From positions 3,968,001 through 4,032,000 of the forward strand of contig CP014771.1 in NCBI GenBank assembly GCA_001596155.1: DNA of 64,000 bases. Reading direction: 5' to 3'. Origin of the DNA: Hymenobacter psoromatis (lineage in GTDB: Bacteria; Bacteroidota; Bacteroidia; Cytophagales; Hymenobacteraceae). Of this stretch, positions 9,236 through 17,224 are shown piece after piece. Positions within the stretch are counted from its first letter, which is position 1. Each line of letters begins with the position of its first letter. Under the pieces are notes generated by a model. The model did not search any database. It was given only the letters and a program-made list of their open reading frames with translations, and had not been told where the DNA came from. The position numbers and the translations under genes were made by a program.

Positions 9236-11205
9236 GGTTTGTATTCTTATTACTCTCGCTAGCCGCCCTACCCACCCTGGCGCAGGAAAGCCCGCTATTA
9301 CGCGGCCGGGTGCTCGACGCTGATACTCACCAGCCTATTCCGAATGCGCAGGTCGGTATTGGTAATAACCGCCTGGGTACCAGCACTAATCTTGATGGCC
9401 GCTTTGCGCTGCGCGTGCCCGCCGCTTACCAAAGCAGCGAGCTGGAAGTGGCCCTGCTGGGCTACCGCAACTACCACCGGCCCCTACCCCCCCTGCCGGG
9501 GCCGGAGCTGCTGATTGAGCTGCGCATCAGTCCGGCCAGCCTGGGCACGGTGAGCGTCACGGCCTCGGCCGAGGGGATAATCCGGGAGGCGGTGGCGCGC
9601 ATTCCGCGCAACTATCCGGTGCGGCCGACCCAGCTCACGGGTTTCTACCGCGAGTCGGACGAGGAGGCGGCCGGCCGGCACTACGACTACCTCGTGGAAG
9701 GCCAGCTACGAGTGTATAAGCCTGGTTATCAGCACCCGCGCGAAGCCGGCCAGACGCAGGTGCTGGAATCGCGCCGGGTGGACCTGCGCCCCGCCCGGCC
9801 CGACGGCCTGGCCCTGCCCGGCCTCAACTGGATGGCGGGCGCGCTGGTGCCGCACCGCTTCGACTTCGTGCGCAACCGGGCCGAATTCATCAATCCGGCG
9901 CATTTCCGGGACTACCAGTACCGGTTTAGTCCGCAAACCACGTTTCAGGGGCGGGCGGTGTACGTTATCACCTTCGCGCCGCGGCCGGGCACCGACCGGG
10001 CCAATTTTGCGGGCGAAGTGTACATTGACGAGCGCAATTATGCTCTGCTGGGAGCTGCCTGGCACCGCACGCCGGCCGGCATCCGGCGCGAGAATATGCT
10101 GGTGTTTGAGGCCACCGAGCGGGCGTACCGGGCCGACTACCAGCGCTATGCGGGGCGCTATTATCTGAAAAGCATCTGGTACAACACCTTGGGCCGGCCG
10201 GTGGCCGGGCGGGTGCGCCACCACCTGGCCGAGTACGTGACCACGGCCATCGACACGGCCCAGGCGCAACCGCCTACCTACCTGGAGCGCAGCCAGTACG
10301 CCGATATTTTCCTGAAAAACCCGGTGCCCTACGATTCCACGTTTTGGCAGCACTACACCACCCTGCTCCCCCCCGACGCCCTGCTCGACCAGACCCGCCA
10401 GCGCCTGGCCGATACGCTGCTGCGGCGCCCTACCCCCCCGGTCGCGGCCGAAGTGCCGGCCACCCCGGCCGCGCCAGTCGCCAGGAAGTGGCGGCTGTTC
10501 AACCACTTGCGCTACACCTATGCGGGCGGCCTGCTGCCGGTGCGGCTGCCCGCCGCCGACCTGCGCGCGGCGCTGGCGCCCGGCGGCTCCGCGTTCAGCG
10601 CCGACGTGCGGGCCAGCCCCACGCCCCAGGCCCTCACCTATCAATACAGCTTCGGGTTGCAGCTCGATTTGGTGGGCGGCCTGAGCGCCTACGCCACCGC
10701 GCGCCACGTGCTGCGCCAGCTGCGGGGCGAGGGCTGGGAGGCTGGCCTCACCTACGCCCGCAACCTGAACCCGCGCGGCCGGCCGCTGCTGGCTCGGGCC
10801 GGTATAGCCTACTTGCGCCAGAGTGTGGGCCGCGAGCTGGGCACTGTGCCCAACCCCGACGCCGGCCTGCGCCTGGGCGGCAGCCCCTTGCCCGGCGACC
10901 AGCTCACGCTCTCCCTCCAAAACGTGACCGACGCGCTGCTGCCCAAACTCGGGCTGGGCGTGGAGCTAAACCACCGCTGGGAGGCCGTGGCCGACCTCGG
11001 CTACGTGCTGCCGCTGCGCACTCGCGGGCAGCTATTAATCGAAGAAGACAAGGGCTTTTTCAATTTCAATCAGCACACGGCTGACCTCAGCCTGCCCGCC
11101 ACCGAGGCGCGGGTGCTCGTGAATGGCCAGCCCGCCACCAGCGGCCCCTGGCAGCTGGGCCGCCTGCTGCCGAGCGTGGGCGTGCTGTACCGGCTGGGGC
11201 ACTAG
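9202..11205 (+). CDS. Secreted protein with N-terminal CarboxypepD_reg-like domain (probable outer-membrane protein)
   Basis: Function unknown; probably in the cell envelope. 667 residues from ATG 9202. After a signal peptide (hydrophobic FWFVFLLLSLAALP, cleavage near TLAQ) there is a carboxypeptidase regulatory-like beta-sandwich (about residues 32-115: GRVLDADTHQPIPNAQVGIG, LDGRFALRVP). A large uncharacterised region rich in aromatic and beta-type sequence follows, and the last 200 residues look barrel-like. The in-frame stop at 9106-9108 and the absence of any start codon after the repeat mean that translation must begin in, or 5 bases before, palindrome 9126-9235. Possible starts are GTG 9121, ATG 9139 and ATG 9202; the last gives a normal-length signal peptide but lacks a clear positive n-region. 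Confidence 0.75.
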   Translation: MLHCVQHDVLFWFVFLLLSLAALPTLAQESPLLRGRVLDADTHQPIPNAQVGIGNNRLGTSTNLDGRFALRVPAAYQSSELEVALLGYRNYHRPLPPLPGPELLIELRISPASLGTVSVTASAEGIIREAVARIPRNYPVRPTQLTGFYRESDEEAAGRHYDYLVEGQLRVYKPGYQHPREAGQTQVLESRRVDLRPARPDGLALPGLNWMAGALVPHRFDFVRNRAEFINPAHFRDYQYRFSPQTTFQGRAVYVITFAPRPGTDRANFAGEVYIDERNYALLGAAWHRTPAGIRRENMLVFEATERAYRADYQRYAGRYYLKSIWYNTLGRPVAGRVRHHLAEYVTTAIDTAQAQPPTYLERSQYADIFLKNPVPYDSTFWQHYTTLLPPDALLDQTRQRLADTLLRRPTPPVAAEVPATPAAPVARKWRLFNHLRYTYAGGLLPVRLPAADLRAALAPGGSAFSADVRASPTPQALTYQYSFGLQLDLVGGLSAYATARHVLRQLRGEGWEAGLTYARNLNPRGRPLLARAGIAYLRQSVGRELGTVPNPDAGLRLGGSPLPGDQLTLSLQNVTDALLPKLGLGVELNHRWEAVADLGYVLPLRTRGQLLIEEDKGFFNFNQHTADLSLPATEARVLVNGQPATSGPWQLGRLLPSVGVLYRLGH

Positions 11206-11247
11206 GGGAGGGGTAGGGTGTGGATGAGGAAGCGTCGAACGCCGCTT

Positions 11248-11288
11248 GAACGTCATTCCTCGGCAAGCTCGGAAGGACGTTCTTTTTT
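11248..11288 (+). repeat. palindromic repeat family A (short form)
   Basis: Hairpin with arms GAACGTCATTCC and GGAAGGACGTTC, followed by TTTTTT. Short version of family A (shares the GAACGTC outer arm and the CGGCAAGCTCGG core). It lies downstream of the gene ending at 11205 and may serve as its terminator. Confidence 0.65.
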
Positions 11289-11304
11289 AATCAACTCCAA
11301 TTTT

Positions 11305-11420
11305 ATACTCCTCGCGAAGTAGGGTGCGGGGCTTGTCCCCGCCCGTCGTTGAACACCTCGCGCTGGATTCGTTCAACGACGGGCGGGGACAAGCCCCGCA
11401 CCCTACTTCGCGAGGAGTAT
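11305..11420 (+). repeat. palindromic repeat family C (long form)
   Basis: Near-perfect palindrome with arms of about 50 bases. The outer ends are ATACTCCTCGCGAAG / CTTCGCGAGGAGTAT, and the inner arms contain GTAGGGTGCGGGGCTTG and CCCGCCCGTCGTTGAAC. The inner part recurs at 40716-40803. Together with the short repeat at 11248 it fills most of the 321-base gap before mltG. Confidence 0.85.
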
Positions 11421-11481
11421 AACTCCAAAAAAGTGTGCTGACCTAGAAGCTGCTGGCAGGGGGGTAGGCGGCCAAGCGGTG

Positions 11482-11489
11482 TAATTTTG
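11482..11489 (+). promoter_or_regulatory. -7 promoter box TAATTTTG upstream of mltG
   Basis: Matches TAnnTTTG and ends 37 bases before ATG 11527. No strong -33 element is seen in the GC-rich upstream sequence. Confidence 0.5.
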
Positions 11490-11526
11490 AGCTGGCCCGC
11501 CCGTGGTCCGCCCGTTTTTTATCCGA

Positions 11527-12627
11527 ATGACCGAACCAACCGCGCCACTTTCTACGCCCCTGCCACGGACTCAGCCCCGGCCGCGCCGCTGGGGCTGGCC
11601 CCTGGCGGTGCTGCTGCTGAGTGCGTTGGCCGGGGCGGGCGCGCTGGCCTACCGCCTGCTGTACGCGCCCAACGTGCCGGCCGCCGTGGACGGTGCGGCG
11701 TACCTGTACATTCGGAGGGGGGTAGGGCTGAACGCGGTGCTCGACTCGCTGCGGCAGCCCGGCATGCTGGACCGCCCCGCCGATTTTGCGCGGGTGGCGC
11801 GCTGGCGGGGCTTCGGCACGGCGGCCCATCTGGTGCGGCCGGGCCGCTACACGCTGCCGGCGGGCGCGGGCAACCTCGACCTGCTGCGCCTGCTCGAAAG
11901 CGGCCGGCAGGATACGCTGGCCTTCACCCTCAAGCCGTTTAACTACCTGCCGCAGTTGCCGCGCCAGGCTGGTCGCCAGCTTAGCATAGATACTACCCAG
12001 CTGCATAAGTTATTGACTGATAATGCGTATTTGACTCGCCGCTACGGCCTCGATACGGCCACCATACGTACGCTCTTCATTCCCGGCACGCTGCGGCTGT
12101 TCTGGCCCACGCCGGCGGTGGCCTTCCTCGATTCGGTAGCGATGCGGCACCGGCGCTTCTGGAACGGCCGGCGGCTGGCCGAGGCTGACTCCCTTCACCT
12201 GAGTCCCGTGCAGGTGGCGGTGCTGGCCAGCATCGTGCAGCGCGAAACGGCCCAGCCCCTCGACCGGCCCGTCATCGCGGGCGTGTATCTCAACCGTCTG
12301 CGCCGCGGCCAGCCCCTGCAGGCCGACCCTACCCTGCTCTGGCCGCTGCACGGCCTCGGCACCCGCAAGCGCGTGCTCAACGTGGATAAAAAAGTTGATT
12401 CGCCCTACAACACTTACCGCCACAAGGGCTTGCCGCCCGGCCCCATCACCACGCCCTACCCCCAGGCCCTGGACGCGGTGCTGCGCCCGGCGCACCACAA
12501 CTTCGTCTTCTTCTGCGCCCGCCCCGATGGCAGCGGCTTTTCCGATTTCAGCGAAACCTTTGCCCAACACAAGGCCTTCGCCCGCCGCTTTCAGCATCAT
12601 TTAGATAGCTTGAAAATCAAGCGATAG
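11527..12627 (+). CDS. mltG: Endolytic murein transglycosylase MltG (YceG-like)
   Basis: Inner-membrane lytic transglycosylase that cuts nascent glycan strands and sets their length during cell-wall synthesis. 366 residues from ATG 11527. A proline/arginine-rich cytoplasmic tail is followed by one transmembrane helix (about residues 23-43, WPLAVLLLSALAGAGALAY), then the YceG fold. The family signature is clear: catalytic Glu at about residue 240 in LASIVQRETAQ, then IAGVYLNRLRRGQPLQADPT, DSPYNTYRHKGLPPGPI and a C-terminal FFCARPDGSGFSDFSETF. An upstream in-frame GTG at 11503 would add eight residues but is not needed. Downstream, a family B palindrome starts at the last base of the stop codon. 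Confidence 0.93.
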   Translation: MTEPTAPLSTPLPRTQPRPRRWGWPLAVLLLSALAGAGALAYRLLYAPNVPAAVDGAAYLYIRRGVGLNAVLDSLRQPGMLDRPADFARVARWRGFGTAAHLVRPGRYTLPAGAGNLDLLRLLESGRQDTLAFTLKPFNYLPQLPRQAGRQLSIDTTQLHKLLTDNAYLTRRYGLDTATIRTLFIPGTLRLFWPTPAVAFLDSVAMRHRRFWNGRRLAEADSLHLSPVQVAVLASIVQRETAQPLDRPVIAGVYLNRLRRGQPLQADPTLLWPLHGLGTRKRVLNVDKKVDSPYNTYRHKGLPPGPITTPYPQALDAVLRPAHHNFVFFCARPDGSGFSDFSETFAQHKAFARRFQHHLDSLKIKR

Positions 12628-12763
12628 TCGTCTGTCATTGCGAGCGCAACGAAGTGGAGCGCGGCAATCTTTCCTGGCCGGCCGCATACATTGAATTTAC
12701 TAACCCAGATGTGAAGGAAAGATTGCCGCGCTCCACTTCGTTGCGCTCGCAATGACAGACGAC
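12627..12763 (+). repeat. palindromic repeat family B
   Basis: 137-bp palindrome with arms GTCGTCTGTCATTGCGAGCG / CGCTCGCAATGACAGACGAC, extended inward by CAACGAAGTGGAGCGCGGCA and its complement. A second copy is at 35995-36126. It fills the gap between mltG and dtd and starts on the final G of the mltG stop codon. Confidence 0.85.
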
Positions 12764-12785
12764 ATTAATCTTTAATCACTGAAAA

Positions 12786-13232
12786 ATGCGTCTCGTAATT
12801 CAGCGCGTCCGCGAAGCCTCCGTCACCGTGGAGGACACCATTACCGGCCAGATTGGCCCCGGCCTGCTGGTGCTGGTCGGCTGCGCGCCCACCGACGACG
12901 AGGCCGCCCTGGCCTGGATGGCCCGCAAGCTCGTCGGCCTGCGCATCTTCAACGACGACCACGGCCAGATGAACCGTAGCGTGCGCGACGTGGGCGGCCA
13001 GGTGCTGGTAGTGAGCCAGTTTACGCTGCTGGCCGATGCGCGCAAGGGCAACCGCCCCAGCTACAGCGGGGCCGCGCCGCCCGCCGTGGCCGCGCCGCTC
13101 TACGAGCGCTTCGTGGCCCTCACGGCGCGGGAGCTGGGCCAGCCGGTGCCCACCGGCATCTTCGGGGCCGACATGCAGGTGCGCCTCCTCAACGATGGCC
13201 CGGTGACGATTGTGCTGGATTCACCCGCCTGA
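12786..13232 (+). CDS. dtd: D-aminoacyl-tRNA deacylase
   Basis: Cytoplasmic proofreading enzyme that hydrolyses D-aminoacyl-tRNA (and Gly-tRNAAla), releasing the free tRNA. 148 residues, the usual DTD length. The start [15 protein letters not shown] is typical. Both family motifs are present: SQFTL at about residues 79-83, and the C-terminal cross-subunit motif, here NDGPVT at about 137-142 within [16 protein letters not shown]. The enzyme acts as a homodimer. It follows mltG on the same strand but is separated by a 137-bp palindrome, so co-transcription is uncertain. Confidence 0.96.
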   Translation: MRLVIQRVREASVTVEDTITGQIGPGLLVLVGCAPTDDEAALAWMARKLVGLRIFNDDHGQMNRSVRDVGGQVLVVSQFTLLADARKGNRPSYSGAAPPAVAAPLYERFVALTARELGQPVPTGIFGADMQVRLLNDGPVTIVLDSPA

Positions 13233-13240
13233 TTTCTGCG

Positions 13241-13247
13241 TACTTTG
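13241..13247 (+). promoter_or_regulatory. candidate -7 box upstream of the DUF433/DUF5615 pair
   Basis: Reads TACTTTG, a one-base-short variant of TAnnTTTG, ending 4 bases before ATG 13252. It points to a promoter of its own for the toxin-antitoxin pair and a leaderless or near-leaderless transcript. Confidence 0.4.
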
Positions 13248-13251
13248 CAGC

Positions 13252-13485
13252 ATGACTACCTACCTCACCGAGCGCATCACCGTGGACCCGGAACGGTGTT
13301 TTGGCAAGCCTACCGTTCGGGGTACCCGCTTGCAAGTTGATACCGTGTTAGGCTACCTGGCGGCCGGTGACACGCTGGCCGATATTCTGGAATCCTTCCC
13401 GACGCTGGAGCCGGCTGACATTCCAGCGTGCCTGGAATTTGCGCAGCAGATTATTCAGCAGCAGTTTGCGCAACAGGCCGCGTAG
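13252..13485 (+). CDS. DUF433 (VapB45-like) antitoxin
   Basis: Probable antitoxin of a type II toxin-antitoxin pair: a small winged-helix DNA-binding protein expected to neutralise the PIN-like partner and repress the operon. 77 residues. The DUF433 signature is present: ERITVDPERCFGKPTVRGTR near the N-terminus, then a helix-turn-helix-like stretch (VDTVLGYLAAGDTLADILES) and PTLEPADIPACLEFA. The start is ATG 13252; an upstream in-frame start at 13210 lies inside dtd and before the candidate promoter. The toxin gene begins 3 bases after this stop. Function is assigned from family and pairing. Confidence 0.88.
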   Translation: MTTYLTERITVDPERCFGKPTVRGTRLQVDTVLGYLAAGDTLADILESFPTLEPADIPACLEFAQQIIQQQFAQQAA

Positions 13486-13488
13486 TGC

Positions 13489-13794
13489 ATGGTGCGATTT
13501 CTAGTTGATATTAATCTGCCTTACCGATTTGCTTATTGGCGGGGTGAGGAGTTTTTACATCAGCGCGACCTGAACGAGCGCTGGCCAAATGTATCAATCC
13601 GGAAATATGCGGCTGACCACAACCTAACTATCATCACGAAGGATAAGGATTTCGCGCAGCTCATACGCCAGCAGGAGCCCCCACCGCGGGTTCTTTGGCT
13701 GCGAAGCGGCAGTTGTAGCTTGCGGCAGCTTCACCATTTTTTAGCGCCGCACTGGGAGCAGGCCCTAAGTTTACTTTTCAAGCACGCTAGTTAA
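13489..13794 (+). CDS. DUF5615 PIN-like toxin
   Basis: Putative ribonuclease toxin of the PIN-like DUF5615/Mut7-C-type family, partner of the DUF433 protein just upstream. 101 residues. Acidic residues expected in the active site are visible: D7 in FLVDINLPYR and the later TIITKDKDFAQL (about residues 47-57), followed by RVLWLRSG. The start is ATG 13489. The pair is compact, and base composition is somewhat more AT-rich than neighbouring dtd, compatible with horizontal acquisition (inference). Confidence 0.85.
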   Translation: MVRFLVDINLPYRFAYWRGEEFLHQRDLNERWPNVSIRKYAADHNLTIITKDKDFAQLIRQQEPPPRVLWLRSGSCSLRQLHHFLAPHWEQALSLLFKHAS

Positions 13795-14100
13795 AGCTAT
13801 GCCCTTTAGGGCAAGACTTTAGTTGCTACTCCCTTTCGCCGGCCTTGCTTATGCAAGAACGGTCAATTTTTGATTGTCAGTTAGTTATTGCTCTTTGCCC
13901 AACGACTGACGCTAGCGTTTCGCCAGCAGAATTTCATTCTAGAGCGGCCCACTTTCAGTGGCTTCTTTCAGCCGGCTTTAGCCGAAACCGCCGAATTCCA
14001 TTCGCTTTCAAACCTATGGACTTACAGTCCATAGTCGTTTAGTGCCAATCAGTAAGCTGGTTGCCATTGAACAGGCGGGCTTGGTAAGCAGCTGATTTTT
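13795..14100 (+). other. 306-bp gap with a cluster of short hairpins, no credible gene
   Basis: No convincing gene; a 65-codon open frame at 13845 has no family resemblance. Several small hairpins with 4-base loops occur in a row: GCCCTTTAGGGC, CCACTTTCAGTGG, GCCGGCTTTAGCCG and CTATGGACTTACAGTCCATAG. The repeated stem-TTTA/TTTC/TTAC-stem layout looks like remnants of one small repeat family. Confidence 0.45.
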
Positions 14101-14442
14101 ATGACAATTGAACAAGCCCAAGCCACTGTCGATGAGTGGATAACCACCACCGGCGTGCGCTATTTCAGCGAGCTAACCAACCTGGCCATTCTCACCGAAG
14201 AGGTGGGCGAGGTGGCGCGCCTCATCGCCCGGCAATACGGTGAGCAGTCGTTCAAGGACTCGGACCGGGGTAGGGAGTTGGGCGACGAGTTGGCCGATGT
14301 GTTGTTCGTGGTCATTTGCCTGGCCAACCAAACCGGCGTGAACCTCACTGACGCGCTGGCCCGCAACCTGGCCAAGAAAACCCAGCGCGACGCCACCCGC
14401 CACCGCGACAACCCAAAATTGGGGGCGAAGAAGGAAGAATGA
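14101..14442 (+). CDS. MazG-like nucleotide pyrophosphohydrolase
   Basis: Small all-alpha NTP pyrophosphohydrolase of the MazG/dUTPase superfamily, which hydrolyses (d)NTPs to monophosphate and pyrophosphate using Mg2+. 113 residues, a single-domain form. The metal-binding motif is clear: LTEEVGEVARLI (ExxE, about residues 36-47) and ELGDELADVLFVVICLAN (DELAD, about 61-78). The C-terminus is a basic tail. It could act in housekeeping nucleotide clean-up; the specific substrate cannot be assigned. A short family A hairpin follows the stop. Confidence 0.88.
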   Translation: MTIEQAQATVDEWITTTGVRYFSELTNLAILTEEVGEVARLIARQYGEQSFKDSDRGRELGDELADVLFVVICLANQTGVNLTDALARNLAKKTQRDATRHRDNPKLGAKKEE

Positions 14443-14472
14443 GGAATCATATTGTTTTCGGAGTATGCTGCG

Positions 14473-14519
14473 AAAAAAGAACGTCATTCCGAGCTTGTCG
14501 AGGAATGACGTTCTTTTTT
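14473..14519 (+). repeat. palindromic repeat family A (short form)
   Basis: 47-bp palindrome: AAAAAAGAACGTCATTCC and GGAATGACGTTCTTTTTT around a GAGCTTGTCGA core. With its T-run it would function as a bidirectional terminator between the MazG-like gene and anmK. Confidence 0.75.
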
Positions 14520-14565
14520 AATCAACTTGCTCAACGAGTATAATTTCTCCTTCCCAATTAACTCC

Positions 14566-15726
14566 ATGAACCCGCACCTAAGCCGCCTGCTGGCCGTGGC
14601 ACAGCAGCCCAGTCGCCGCATCATCGGCCTCATGTCGGGCACCTCGCTCGATGGCCTCGACGTGGCGCTGTGCCGCTGCACCGGCCACGACGCTGCGCTG
14701 CAAGTAACGATGGAACAGTTTGTTACGGTGCCGTATGAGGCGGCGTTTCAGGCGCGGCTGCGGGCCGTTAGTCAGCCGCGGGTTGACCTGGAAGAGGTGG
14801 TGCTGCTCAATGCGGAGGTGGCGCGCCGCCACGCGGCCACGGTGCTGGCTTGCCTGGCCGGGTGGGGGGTAGGGCCGGCCGAGGTCGATGTGTTGGCCAG
14901 CCACGGGCAGACCATCTGGCACGCGCCGCGCCACCAGCACGGCCGGGCCGACTTTCCGCACCACGCCACGCTGCAAATCGGCGACGGCGACCACCTGGCC
15001 GTGGGCACGGGCATTATCACGCTCTCCGATTTTCGGCAAAAGCACGTGGCCGCCGGCTTCGAGGGCGCGCCGCTGGCCCCGTTTGCCGACAAATTATTAT
15101 TCCGCCAGCCAGGAGTTAATCGCCTGCTGCTCAACTTGGGCGGCATCGCCAACTTCACGCTCTTGCCCGCCGACGGCGGCCCCGCCCAGGCCACCGACAC
15201 CGGCCCCGGCAACACGCTGCTCGACGCCGTGGTGCGCCAGCGCTACCCCGGCCAAGCCTACGACGAAGGCGGCCGCCTGGCCGCGCGGGGCCAGCCGCAC
15301 GCCGGGCTGCTGGCGGCCTTGCGCAGCCATTCGTTTTTCAGCGAGCCCTTCCCCAAAACCACTGGGCCGGAGCTTTTTTCACCGAATTATCTGGCTGAAA
15401 ACCAGCGCTGTACGGGCACAAAAAATTTATCGGTATCCGACCTGCTGGCCACGCTTATCGAGCTGAGCGCCGGGGCCGTGGCGCAGGGCGTGCGGCACTA
15501 CCTGGGCCCTGCGCCCGCCGCCGACGCGCTGGTGAGCGGTGGCGGCGCCCACAACGCCACGCTGCTGGCCGCCCTGGCCCGCCACCTGCCGGCCACCCGC
15601 CTGCGCAGCACCGCCGAGGCCGGCGTGCCGCCCGATGCCAAAGAAGCCGTGCTTTTCGCGGTGCTAGCCAATGAAGCGCTGGCGGGCAACGGCCTGAGCC
15701 TGGGCAAAATCTCCCTGCCCGGCTAA
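14566..15726 (+). CDS. anmK: Anhydro-N-acetylmuramic acid kinase
   Basis: Cytoplasmic kinase of peptidoglycan recycling: opens the 1,6-anhydro ring of anhMurNAc and phosphorylates it to MurNAc-6-phosphate. 386 residues, normal for the family. The ATP-binding P-loop of the ASKHA fold is clear (IIGLMSGTSLDGLDVAL, about residues 19-35), followed by VLASHGQTIWHAP, LNLGGIANFTLLP, ATDTGPGNTLLDAVV and the C-terminal DALVSGGGAHNATLL. ATG 14566 is chosen; the 13 upstream in-frame codons are non-conserved. Its 3' end overlaps the convergent gene at 15723 by 4 bases. MltG, encoded 2 kb upstream, makes the anhydro ends that feed this pathway. Confidence 0.95.
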   Translation: MNPHLSRLLAVAQQPSRRIIGLMSGTSLDGLDVALCRCTGHDAALQVTMEQFVTVPYEAAFQARLRAVSQPRVDLEEVVLLNAEVARRHAATVLACLAGWGVGPAEVDVLASHGQTIWHAPRHQHGRADFPHHATLQIGDGDHLAVGTGIITLSDFRQKHVAAGFEGAPLAPFADKLLFRQPGVNRLLLNLGGIANFTLLPADGGPAQATDTGPGNTLLDAVVRQRYPGQAYDEGGRLAARGQPHAGLLAALRSHSFFSEPFPKTTGPELFSPNYLAENQRCTGTKNLSVSDLLATLIELSAGAVAQGVRHYLGPAPAADALVSGGGAHNATLLAALARHLPATRLRSTAEAGVPPDAKEAVLFAVLANEALAGNGLSLGKISLPG

Positions 15727-16175
15727 CGCTGACGCCGCAGCCCGAAGCCTAGCACCGCCCGCGCCGTCGTGTCGCGAAACGTGACCTCCAGCAGCACCGG
15801 CGGCGGCCGGCGCGCCGAGTCGCTGGCAAACGTGAAGCGGCAAAACCACTGGCTGCTCACCCGCCCGGTCCCGAGCCGCACGCCCACCTGGTAGAGTTCG
15901 ATGGCTGGGCCGCGCGCCTGCCCCTGCTGCCACAGCGGCCGGGCGGCCGCCCCAAACGCCGCCAGCGGCACGCCCACCCGCACCTCGGGTGCCAGGCGGC
16001 GGTAGGCCGCCGGGTAGTCGGCCCGCAGCACTTCGCCCAAAAACCGCCGGGCCACCTGCGCCTGCGTCGGTGCGGGGGGGTAGGGCCGCGCCGCCGCCAG
16101 CAGCCCGGCGGCCAGCAGAACCAACGCAATGCCGCCCCAGGCACGCACTCTGCCGCCCGGAAAATAGTTGACCAT
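15723..16175 (-). CDS. Membrane-anchored or secreted hypothetical protein
   Basis: Unrecognised protein of 150 residues. An N-terminal hydrophobic segment (about residues 15-29, GGIALVLLAAGLLAA) gives a signal peptide or anchor. The rest looks like a small alpha/beta domain (QVARRFLGEVLRADYPAAYR...) of the kind seen in DUF3887/DUF4019-like proteins, but I cannot assign it. Convergent with anmK, overlapping by 4 bases. The ATG at 16173-16175 falls in the 5-bp direct repeat (CATAC) at the left edge of the 16178-20707 element, so the native upstream region has apparently been displaced. An in-frame GTG at 16185-16187 lies inside the element. Confidence 0.6.
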   Translation of the reverse strand: MVNYFPGGRVRAWGGIALVLLAAGLLAAARPYPPAPTQAQVARRFLGEVLRADYPAAYRRLAPEVRVGVPLAAFGAAARPLWQQGQARGPAIELYQVGVRLGTGRVSSQWFCRFTFASDSARRPPPVLLEVTFRDTTARAVLGFGLRRQR

Positions 16176-16177
16176 AC

Positions 16178-16220
16178 GGGGAAGCACCAGAGTTGGAACA
16201 GAAATTCCCGCTAAGATTAT
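16178..16220 (+). repeat. left terminal inverted repeat of the 16-20.7 kb element
   Basis: 43 bases matching 20460-20502 directly and the complement of 20665-20707, with mismatches only at positions 11, 15, 17 and 21. The block CAGAAATTCCCGCTAAGATT is identical in all copies. Confidence 0.8.
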
Positions 16221-17224
16221 AGGGAATGGTTGCTTTTCTAATACTTTCCAGTTGGTAAAGTAAGGTTAAGCGTCTTCAACTAGCATTAGCCGCTGCTTTA
16301 GCTAAGTTCCTGTACCTATTTGGTTGCCTGAAGCGGGCACTTCCAGGCAATGCCAGTTGAATTTCTCTGCTGCTACCACTACCGAAAATGAAAAAACACC
16401 TGGTGGCAGCCAAACCCTCGCCGGCCCGCTGAGCGTGCCCTACTGGCGTTTCCAGGCCCCTTAATCTTAGCCCTAGAGTGACCTACCCTACTAGCATTTC
16501 TCCGCCCGAAATTATTTTTTGGTTACGAAGGACTACCAGCCGAAATTGTTGCTATATTTGGGCCGTCTCCGCTCTCTGCCACGTCCGCCTAACTACCCGC
16601 GCCTCCGGGCCTCGTTTTGCCCCATGTACCCTACCCCTCCGTAGGGTTTCGTCTGACTTCGACTAGCCTAGCCCTAGCAGACTCGTGCCAGTACGTTTTC
16701 CGTAGCTTTCCCCTGCCGTCTTGTTGGCAGTGCCCATCTTCGCCCATGCTTCGCCGCGAGGAGCGTTCTCGGGGCCTCTATTAGCACTTTTCCGCTAACC
16801 GAAGTGTTCTGTTCTTTCCCTTTAGTTCTGGGAAAAGTTCCTTAACATAACAAGGGTTATAACCTCGACCTTGGAATAGTGGTTGGTTTTGGTTCACGTA
16901 GTCGCAGTTGCCGGCGTGGTACTTTGCTAGGGTTATCGCAACTCTTTTGAGCGATTTGTTGCCAGTCTTTGTTCTAGGCGAAGAAAGTTCACGAAAATAT
17001 CATCTCTGGCGAATCGGCCTGCAAAAGGCCACAGTAACAGCTTAACGCTGGCTTAGTGGGTTATTAAGTACTTATTGTATAAATATGTAGATTTCTATCC
17101 CGTGTGACGAGAAGTTTTACACTGTATATTAGGTACTTGCAACCAAAATCTGGCGGCGATGCTCTTTATACAAGGCCGCTGTGGCTCCTAGTCCCATTTC
17201 TTTTTCTCAAACGCTCCTCAGTTT
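16221..17224. other. about 1 kb with no recognisable gene
   Basis: Mixed-composition DNA inside the TIR-bounded element. Both strands are interrupted by frequent stops. The longest open frame (62 codons at 16478) has no family resemblance. Reading both strands, I see no transposase motif, tRNA or clear hairpin. It may hold a decayed gene or be untranslated. Confidence 0.5.

Noticed and set aside
13845..14042. 65-codon frame in the gap after the toxin gene
   Set aside because: No recognisable family, an unconvincing start, and it overlaps the hairpin cluster.
16478..16666. 62-codon frame in the gene-poor left part of the 16-20.7 kb element
   Set aside because: No homology recognised and irregular composition; both strands are otherwise stop-rich.
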